Source of the DNA: Monarcha castaneiventris obscurior
Taxonomy: Eukaryota > Chordata > Aves > Passeriformes > Monarchidae
Length of the DNA: 64,000 nt
Reading direction: 5' to 3'
Assembly (NCBI GenBank): GCA_026261815.1
Contig: JAMPIT010000886.1
Span: 21,062,001 to 21,126,000 of the forward strand
Within the stretch, counting starts at the first letter, position 1; every line of letters starts with the position of its first letter. The notes beneath the pieces are model-generated. The model saw nothing but the letters and a program-made list of their open reading frames with translations, did not search any database and was not told where the DNA came from. Position numbers and translations under genes: made by a program. Shown here piece after piece: positions 1 to 64,000 of this stretch.

Positions 1-3000
1 GCACAGTGGGACATTGCTGAAGCTATTGCCCCTCTTTTGGCACCAGTTTGCACACACACTACTATTGAATTGGCAATGCTGACACAGTGTGCAACAGCAG
101 ACAATTCACATGGAAAATCTTGTTGCCTGGAATCACGGACATTTTTCTATACACAGAGCCCAAAACCAAAAAGGGAATTTCCTTTCACCCCAGGCATTTT
201 AGGGCATTTACAGCAAACTTAGCAGCCCATAATTTTTGCTTCTCATCCTCCAGCAGCTTCAAGACAGCAGAACCCAAACAGCTCCTAATTTCAAAAAATG
301 TTAAAATTTTTATGAATCAACTGTTGTCTTTTGTAAGTGCACTGAATACATGGTATCATATTGCATATAATGCCTTAAATAGGACTTATTTTGAAACACT
401 TTAACAGAACTAATAGTTTATAGCCAAGCTCCTTTAGGACAGGATTTACGAACCTCTCATTCCTATCTCTGAATATTGACATGGCAATGTCAGCTGCGTA
501 ATGGGGTAAAATGCCACTAACGTTTGACACCTACAGGAAAGCAAGGCAAAGCACAGGGATCTTCCCTATGGATAAGAGATTCATAGTTTCATGTTTAATA
601 GCTAGGAATCTAGCTATAGAGGAGAACAAGAGAAAGATGATCATATATTTTCATTCTGGTATATTGAAGAGATTCTAAAACAAAACTTATGGACATAATA
701 TGCCATGAGAACAGACTTTTCAGGCCCAGTAATGCAGCATGAATCGATGTCATTCTGGATTCTTCCCTTTGCAGCAGGATAAAATTCTCACTACAGTCCT
801 AATGATCTTTAAAACCGTAAGTGCCAGTGTTGAATACACAGTCCTTTCCATAACACCACTGCATTTTATGGGGAACAGAGAACAAAAAGGTTCACAAAGC
901 AATCTTACAATGAATCCTACTGAATTTTCCCCAAGTACAAGGTCCAATCATATGAAAATAACTGCAAGTTCAGGATCTGAGGGCAGAAAGAAGGAAGTGT
1001 TTTGGCATTAGGTTAATTGCCTTTATTGTAATTACTTGAAGTTCCTCTGAGACACTTGAGGAGTTTTAGTCAAGATGTTTTACTGAATACAACACAGATA
1101 AGAAACTCAAAAGTGTTTCAAAAAAGTATATTAAGGTATATAAAAGATATGGATTTATATCTCCACTGTGTATGGAGGGAGTTTATACATAGATACAGAA
1201 ATTAAGTGCTATCAAGCCTTTTCTCTTTTAGGTCTAATTTGGCCATTTAGTATTTGCTGATGTCAGTAAACTCCTATACCTACTAATATATGGCTACAAG
1301 TCCTTAGCATGCATACTAAATCAGATAATTATATAAGCCATAAAGAATCCATGAAAATGTTAAAGATCTCTACAATTATGCAGTTAAAAACCAATCACAT
1401 ACAGGCATATATTGAAAGAGCTCATTATTACTCCTTATAGTACTACTTAATTTCAGCCAGTGGCTTTTCAAGAAGCACTGGCCAGTCTAAAGCTATTGGC
1501 CATTTGGCTTAGTGGTGAATTTGAACATACGCAGAATTGCAGAACCCCCTGAGCCTGTTCATCCTGCAGTAGGGAAATAAATAACTTATGAGACTCCAAA
1601 CCAGCAGAACACTTAAAATTTCAGACCAAACTTACATTTCCCAATATGCACATGCTTTAGTACTTGAGTAAATCAAACCAAATATGAGGAACCACTAGGA
1701 AAGGAGTTGATACATACAAGCACCCAAGAAGTTGGGAAAAAAGCCTGCAGAAGCACTGATGAACATGTACCACCACCCCAAAAATATCAAGTATTGCTTA
1801 GATTATCTTGGAAGCTGATTTGGATACAGAAGTCCTTGGAATGGAATTGAATATAACTGCATGCAAAAATACTTAGCCAAGGACTAAGTATCAAGATGTG
1901 TTCTTGCAAGGCAGACAAAAAATATGAGAACTTATTGTAGGCATCTCACCTGAGATACCTGTCCATTTCAGTGCAAAGTAAAACAGGGAAAGCTTAAATT
2001 GATCAACAGGAGTAATTTAAAACAGCCTTTCCTTTATAAGGAGACACACCAAGACCATACAAGAAGCTAGTTGCTACATCTCAGCTGGTAGATGCAACGG
2101 CACTGTAAACTGCTTGATGACAAGAGTCTTACTGCTCTCACAAAGCATGTTCTTGGAATGGAATCATGCAGCATTTAAAGCCAAATGACAACATCCACAT
2201 GAGGTTTATTATTAACTTAAAACACATTTGACATCTTCGGTTTATTTGCCTCAATTTCCCTGTGTCAGCGTGTAGAAATGACCATAAATATTAGCCAGAA
2301 TCACTATTTGCAAAATGAATGTTGAGACTATTAAAATGGTCACTTACTGTGTGTGAATAAAGCACTTGGATTGTTTACCAGGTAGTCAATTATATTGACA
2401 AGCTCTGAGCCAGTATATGAATCAAGCTCCTGAAAACTACCTGTAGCTTTATGAAAAACCAAAGTCTACTGTAGGTTCATAGTAATGATAGCACAAGAGC
2501 AGAACAACTTTTTGTTTGCATTCACTGTGAACACTGTATAATTTTAACTGCACATACACTACCATATGTGCTTTACATGTACATGATAATATATTTTCAC
2601 TGGCAATTTTTTTAGAAGAAAAGTTGGAAAATGTTTTTTTGAATCTCATCCCTAGTTAGCAATTTCTAGAATAAATACACAAAAAAAATTTAATATGCTT
2701 ACCTTCGTTTTCTACATGTTTCATGTTCTTAAAAACATTCCCTAAATTTTGTTGTTACAATTGTTGTGATACTTATTCCACAATAAACCACTTCAGAATG
2801 CAGTGTAGTTAATAAGGTGTTTTGGGTTTAGAGCAGTTGACACAGTAACTGAGAAGAAAAAATTAAGCACATTTATACTCTTGGTTTCCCAGCAGAACTT
2901 CTGGCGAGAAGCCCCTTGCAGGAGACAGGGAATTGGTAGCAGCCTTCTCTGCTGACCGAAGTCCCACAATGTCTGCACAACAACAGAACACAGCTAAGGA

Positions 3001-6000
3001 AGGGCGGCTGGGAACCAAATGGTGTTGTGTGATGAAACAAAGTTCGTATTCTATCCAACAAAGGAGCTGGATGACAATTGTGATGTAAATTTTCCAGTTG
3101 TAATAGGCTGCTCCCATGTAGCTCAGATAGTGACTGATGATGAGTCAGTGTATAAAAATTCTGAAGTAGGTGTCATTGCAGTTCCTAGAACACAGACAGC
3201 CAAGATGCAGAACTAAACAGAACCTAACCTGGTTTCATGGCAAAACTTATCTAAATAATGGCAAGGCACTTTGGCAGGCCATCGTGGTGAAGTTACACTA
3301 TCAAACACCTTAGTAATCTGCTCTTTCTTTCTCCAAGGTTATTAGGCATGAAATTGATTCCTCCCGTGCCAGTCACCTACACACTAGAGCTCTCAGTATA
3401 GTAATACCATTCTACAACAAACTCATGACAAATTAAAAATTTATGTTTAACGTGGATTTTACCACAGAATGAAAAAAATACTTTTTATTTAAAATTCAAT
3501 CATCCATTGCTTACTCCTTAGATTATCCAAAGTTAATGCTTGATAAGAGGGAAATGCAGAACATCCACTGATCAACAGTAGCCTCCAATCCTCCAGAAGC
3601 TGATAAAAGAGACTCCAAACCTTAAATTTCAACATACGCTTAAATCTTCATAGGATCAAGACATTTATACAATCCAGTTTATGCAATATATGAATATAGC
3701 ATTCCTGCAAATTTTCTCAAGCAGCTGATTAGTTTTTACTCAGAAAAGTCTGAAGTTGGTGCAGTAAAGGAACAACATCAGATCATTCCAGGGAAAAGTG
3801 ATTAATCACAACCAAGTGCATTTGCCTAGAAAGCATAATTCTTCTCTGCTGTGGTAGCTAATACTGAAAGTAACTACTGTAAAACAGTGGATAGTGCTTT
3901 GAGCTAATCAGACACATTCACTTCAACGAAGTATTAATACTAAAAAAGTACCTTATAATTGCAGACAACTGCAGGTTCATGAAGCCCTGCAAATAGTTCA
4001 GTTCCACTGCTCCTGCCACTTGCAGCTGCAATGCCACATACCTTGAGCATGGGATATAGAACTCTGCAAAAGACATGGTGGCAGAGGCTACACTGCAGCT
4101 ATGCTTTTTGTAAGCATTGTGTCCTCTCTTTTTCTACCTAAGCCTATTGCTTCTATATTCATGTGTCTCACTTACCTCAGTGGAAGAGAGAATTTCCTTG
4201 CTTTATTAAAAGATTTGTGAAAAGAGGAGAATTTATTTGATCATTTGGGTCAGAGAGACATTATGGCCCTAAAGACAACAGAGATCTCTGTCAGCAGAAG
4301 AGTCTGCTGACATCAAATTCTCTGCAAAAATGGGTTTAACTGGACTCACCTGAGTCCTTATGAAATACTAAAAGACATGGAAAGAATGCTTTAAAAGCTA
4401 ATGCTTTCATTCTAAGCACATTAACTTATTTGAGATGCTGGTCACCACTGCCATGCTAATAATAGATACTACTCCTTAATAACGCTAACATTTTGAGTGT
4501 GTGGAAAGGAAAGGAGATTTTGCATCCCTTTGTTTGTTTTGTTTGATATGCAATACTTTATTGGAAGAGGACAAAAGAAATCACGTTTCCATCCTGGGCT
4601 TTATAAACAGAAAATACCAAATCTGTTATTACTTTCTAACCATCTACTAGGACCCGATGAATTAATGATTAATGTAGAATCTGGGGAAGCAATATCACAG
4701 TAAGAAACTGAACTTTTTGAAAAAAGTACCTGCCTCAAAGCTGTTACTCATATGGCATCGATGTGACAGCTGCGAATACTGCAAAGGAAAGAGAAAACAC
4801 TGAAAATTTAGTACTTCAAAAGAAAAAAAAAACAATCAGAAAAGCAGTGGTACATATATTGTCGTTAATTGCATGAAATTTTGCTGGATGTGGCTTCAAA
4901 AATTAGGCAGCCACAGCAACAGCATAGAGGAAATTTCAGTGATGGGCATGCAGTACAGTTACATAATGCAGAGAATAAAATTTAAATTTTGTGTGGGCAA
5001 AAATTACACCAAGATAAGCAAAACAGTGAAACAAACTCTTAATACCAACACATCCTAAATACAAGTACAGATTTTGGTCCTGTAGGTAGAAAAAGTTTCA
5101 GGAGGCCACCAAAAATTTCCATCTGTTCTGTATTTCAATTTGGTTGTAACAACTGTACCTATTTGAGCTACCAGGTCAGACTTTTATAATGATCAGATAA
5201 CACTTTTTCATTATATATGACGGCATATGCATGAACACGCATATTTCAGCCATAAGTCAGTATACACAATCCTAAATCTAAAGCAGTTATTTTTAATGAA
5301 AGTGCTTAGCTTATGTGCAAGTCCCACAAATGACTAAGTATGTGGGGTTTATTAGGTTTGCACACTTCCATAAAACAGAATTTAGCAGATTATTAGACAT
5401 GGACTAAATGCTTTTTGTAATTCCCAGCTCCTGCACACTGCTGCTCAGAAGGATTTTTATCTATTCTCATTATTACTGATCCATAGTATGTGAAAGAGGA
5501 ACTGCTAGGAATGTACATACTAAAAATGGGACCTGCTATACAGCCAATAGTGAACAACATAAACTACTCTTACAGTGCACAGCTCAAGTAACTTAAAACA
5601 CTCATCACTGCTGAAAGACTGATACTGTAATTACGTTTTGCATGCCAATAGCATAGTTTGATTATCTGTTATCAAGCCTACAGGTATACTGCTTTGCAAA
5701 CCAAACGGGATTGTACAACGTGGAAATTAGTAATATGACTTCTACTCCTGGAGATTCAATAAATACACATACAGAAATACAATTCGCAGCATACTAAAAG
5801 AGAACAGTAACCAAACCAAAACAAAAAAAACTTCTGAGCTAAAGGTGTCGCTAAGATTTCTTAACCCTGCACAAAATCTGTTTTTCATAGCTTTCTAGGC
5901 CTACAACTTGTAACTGTCCCTGTAGTTTCAACCATGACAATGCTGGTACAAGTTACAAAGAGATCCTTGAGCCCACACCAGCCTTACTGATTTAATTGAT

Positions 6001-6255
6001 CTTTCTATATGTCCCTGTGTCTGCTGGTAGGCCCGGCTGCGTTCAAACATTGCACAGAAAACACACTGTTTGCTCTGGAACATTTCAGAGTGCAACCCAG
6101 TCTGACAGGGACATTGATTTATGGCTTAAAATAGCAGCACAAGGATAAAAACATCTAGAATCCAGCAACAACTTTCCAAATCTGAACCTGTGCTCGTGTT
6201 ATCAAAGAAAATAAGAAGGGCAGAGCACAACTCCTTACTCACGTTTTATTTCATT
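1..6255. other. AT-rich upstream intergenic DNA, no confident gene
   Basis: This stretch is AT-rich with only short chance reading frames, and none resembles a known protein family to me. In mammals PLAU lies upstream of VCL; I see no serine-protease or kringle coding sequence here. On the minus strand there are several good splice-site pairs, for example 2703-2848 and 4730-4778, and isolated strong donors near 4176 and 4350. The enclosed segments are mostly not open, so if they are transcribed they would be noncoding. No obvious recent repeat, tRNA or tandem array was seen. Confidence 0.6.
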
Positions 6256-6638
6256 ACCACGAGTGCGGCCAGTGCCACAAGAGACGCTGCCCGGGGCACG
6301 CCGGAGGGCGGGCAGCGCTCGTGGGGGCTCACCCCGAGCCGCGCTGGGACTGCAGCCACGCTCCCACAGCGGCGCTAAGGGAAAGCGGGGATTTATGTTC
6401 CTCTCTGACCACGGCTTGTACTCCTTCTCCCGACACCACGCCGCTCACCTAAGTGTATTTAAACAAGCTCCCACTGTTACCACCAGTCACAGCGGTAAAA
6501 CCCAAGCCAAGGTTCACCTCTCCCCGTACGTGCCGGCCCGGGCAGCCCCATGGGGCAGCTGCCGCCGCCTCAGCGCTGTCCCGCCGTGTCCCCTCAGCCC
6601 CTGAGGGGCAGCACAGGGGGGCGGCACAGCGCGGAGAG

Positions 6639-6792
6639 CCCTCCCCACCTGAGCCGAACGGGGAGCGGAACGGCAGGGACAGCCCTCCCCACCTGAGGAG
6701 AACGGGGAGCAGAACAGCAGGGGCAGCCCTCCCCACCTGAGCCGAACGGGGAGCGGAACGGCAGGGACAGCCCTCCCCACCTGAGGCGGAGC
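6639..6792. repeat. 44-bp minisatellite, about 3.5 copies
   Basis: Units begin at 6639, 6683, 6727 and 6771 (the last one partial). Each starts with CCCTCCCCACCTGAG and is 44 bp long. Units 1 and 3 appear identical while unit 2 carries several substitutions, a higher-order pattern that suggests copying of a two-unit block. It lies about 350 bp upstream of the CArG box inside the CpG island. On the minus strand each unit presents CAG followed by GTGGGG, a donor-like sequence. Confidence 0.9.
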
Positions 6793-7137
6793 GCGGACGG
6801 AAAGCAACGCCCGCACCCTCTCACCACTTTTCCTCAGTGTGGGCGGGAGCCTGTGGGGCCGCGCCCAGGGCGGGCCGCACAGGGCCGGCTGCGGGGAAAC
6901 CGCACGCCCCGCACGAAGGGGTGCGCCTCAAGCAGCGCCTGGGGACAGCGGGTCCGGTCAGGAGCGCCACCTCCCCTCGGCCACCCCCGTCCCAGCGATA
7001 CCCGGCCCCACACACCCGACCGGGCGTCCACGCTCCGCCTCAGCCCAACGGAGCGAACTTGCGCCGGCGGCGGGCGTGGCACAGAAATCCCGCCGCCCTC
7101 GCCCCCCGCTATCCCGGCACTCCGGCATTAATCGTCT

Positions 7138-7147
7138 CCTTATATGG
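7138..7147 (+). promoter_or_regulatory. VCL: CArG box (serum response element), CCTTATATGG
   Basis: This is a perfect match to the SRF consensus CC(A/T)6GG, 525 bp upstream of the ATG and probably about 250 bp upstream of transcription start. Vinculin is an established SRF/MRTF target in mammals, so a proximal CArG box is expected. It would couple vinculin transcription to the G-actin pool and to muscle differentiation. Site identity is read directly; activity is inferred. Confidence 0.9.
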
Positions 7148-7160
7148 ACACCAGAATGTC

Positions 7161-7168
7161 TGACGTCA
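7161..7168 (+). promoter_or_regulatory. VCL: Full palindromic CRE, TGACGTCA
   Basis: A perfect 8-bp cAMP response element (CREB/ATF family) begins 14 bp after the end of the CArG box. The two sites start 23 bp apart, which would place the factors on nearby faces of the helix. Binding is an inference from the motif alone. Confidence 0.7.
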
Positions 7169-7196
7169 CCTCGACTCTGGGAAACCAGCGCCCGCG

Positions 7197-7212
7197 CAAC
7201 CAAGCTTGGTTG
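7197..7212. promoter_or_regulatory. Perfect 16-bp palindrome CAACCAAGCTTGGTTG
   Basis: The sequence is its own reverse complement over 16 bases and lies between the CRE and the GC boxes. It could be a dimeric transcription factor site, or chance. No family is assigned. Confidence 0.5.
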
Positions 7213-7318
7213 GGAAGGCGGGTGGTGCGGGAAAGGCAGGGGGTGGAGGGGGAAGGAGGCTCTGGAATGCTGATGGACGCGGCGCTGCGCCACTGGGAGC
7301 GGCGGTCCCGGCTCAGCC

Positions 7319-7361
7319 ATTGGGCGAGGCGGCCGGGGGCGGGAGCCGCGGGAGGGGCGGG
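7319..7361 (+). promoter_or_regulatory. VCL: Proximal promoter: inverted CCAAT box and two GC boxes
   Basis: ATTGG (an inverted CCAAT, NF-Y type) is at 7319-7323, and GGGGCGGG-type Sp1 boxes are at about 7336-7343 and 7354-7361. There is no clear TATA box. The spacing suggests transcription starts at about 7385-7430, giving a 5' UTR of roughly 250-290 nt. There is no ATG between about 7277 and the VCL start, so ribosomes scanning from such a start would meet the VCL ATG first. The start site itself is inferred. Confidence 0.6.
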
Positions 7362-7638
7362 CTGTGGCGCTTGAAAAGCCGCCCGGCTGAGGAGCGGCGC
7401 CAGTGCGGGGTGGGTGCTGCCAGGGGGCGGCCGGAGGGTAGCGAGTTCGAGTCCCGCCTCCGCGAGCCTGAGCCGGCAGCCGCTTCTCCGTGTGCTATAC
7501 TCCGCTCCGGGGCGAGGGGAGGTCGGAGTGGTCGTTTGGTTTCGTATTCTTCTTCCCTTTCCTCTTTGCGCGGAGGCCGCGGCTTTCTCCGTGGGGCGCC
7601 AGCCCGCAGGGACAGAGTTTGCCAGGAGTTTGTGCTGA

Positions 7639-63334
<55,696 letters not shown>

Positions 63335-64000
63335 GTAAGAGGTGTAAAGACGGATGGTAGCATGGAATTGTTGATGACTGTTATGGGGACATGTGTACAA
63401 GCTGTTCTGTCAGATGTGTTCTGGGAACTTGATGTTGAAGCTTACCTCAGCTGTTTAGGGAAGACAACTTTTGTACAGCACCTTGGTTTCTGGCTCAAAC
63501 ACTACAGTTTAATAGAGGAACAAGCCAAAAAGCTACTCGGGTTCCAGTTTTGCGATGAACACCTCGTTAATCTCCTGCTCTGCCGGTAAAAAGCCGAGGG
63601 AAAGCCTCGCCGCCGCAAGATGCCGCAGGCTGGACCTGGGAGGGGCGGGGGCGCCCTCGGGTGGATTCCAGGGGAAACGTTCATTTTCCAACATCATCGA
63701 GTCCCTGCAGCTCGGTTACCTTCCAAATGCATCTTTTCAGGAGAAACGCCGCAGCTTTGGCTTCTGAGAGTTTATTCTACTTAGTGACATTAAGCTTTTA
63801 TTCAGATTTCGCACAAATATACGGTGAGGAAGAGGAAAGTTTTGTTTTAATCACGATAACACGTGCTGGTTCCCAGAGACAGTTACTTCACTTATATTTT
63901 CATAGTTTAACTCAGCAATTAGCAGACTTAATATATTTGTACTGGGAGTCTTTGTGCACAAAGAGTTTACATGCTACTGTGCTAATCATGGTGTTTACTG
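63335..64000 (+). other. VCL: Start of VCL intron 21; last exon not in window
   Basis: No sequence resembling the vinculin C-terminal exon is found before 64000. The segment holds a CpG- and GC-rich patch at about 63551-63755 with a GC box (GGGGCGGGG, about 63641-63649), then returns to AT-rich intron. Confidence 0.8.

Noticed and set aside
2863..3216. Overlapping plus and minus frames of 65-84 codons in the upstream region
   Set aside because: Neither peptide resembles a known family, both overlap each other, and no supporting promoter or splice structure was seen.
6449..7320. Several open frames on both strands upstream of the CArG box
   Set aside because: They read through the minisatellite and CpG-rich DNA, giving repetitive Pro/Arg/Gly-rich peptides; this is a composition effect.

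Overview
This window is a piece of a vertebrate nuclear chromosome, almost certainly from a bird. It is dominated by one gene, vinculin (VCL), on the plus strand. A CpG-island promoter leads into a long, intron-rich gene with GT-AG exons. Translating and joining the exons gives an uninterrupted vinculin protein from residue 1 to residue 1018 of the usual 1066. The bird assignment is an inference. It rests on exon residues that I remember as chicken-like, on an old CR1 LINE tail in intron 2, and on a solo LTR in intron 1 that resembles songbird endogenous retrovirus LTRs.

Layout. Positions 1-6250 are AT-rich upstream DNA with no convincing protein-coding gene; a few splice-like minus-strand segments could belong to a divergent noncoding transcript. 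Positions about 6260-8170 are the CpG island. It holds a 44-bp minisatellite (6639-6792), a perfect SRF CArG box (7138-7147), a CRE (7161-7168), GC and CCAAT boxes, the 5' UTR and the ATG at 7672 in a strong Kozak context. Exon 1 (residues 1-56) is followed by a 21.4-kb intron 1. Exons 2-6 (29218-40486) finish head domain D1. Exons 7-16 (46319-56025) encode D2-D4. Exons 17-18 encode the end of D4, the proline-rich neck and the start of the tail. Exon 19 (60079-60288) is the alternative metavinculin exon. Exons 20-21 continue the actin-binding tail. The final exon (expected 48 codons) lies beyond the window.

Function. All of the exons make one cytoskeletal adaptor. The head binds talin and alpha-catenin, the neck binds VASP- and SH3-type partners, and the tail binds F-actin and acidic phospholipids. 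SRF control of the promoter fits a gene that responds to actin dynamics and is high in muscle, and skipping or including exon 19 chooses between vinculin and metavinculin.

The most notable points are a GC-AG intron 13, which is required to keep the frame; the visible duplication between exons 18 and 19 together with weak exon 19 splice sites; an open 73-nt exon-like segment in intron 1; and a CpG-rich patch in the last intron. I did not find a new multi-gene system here.
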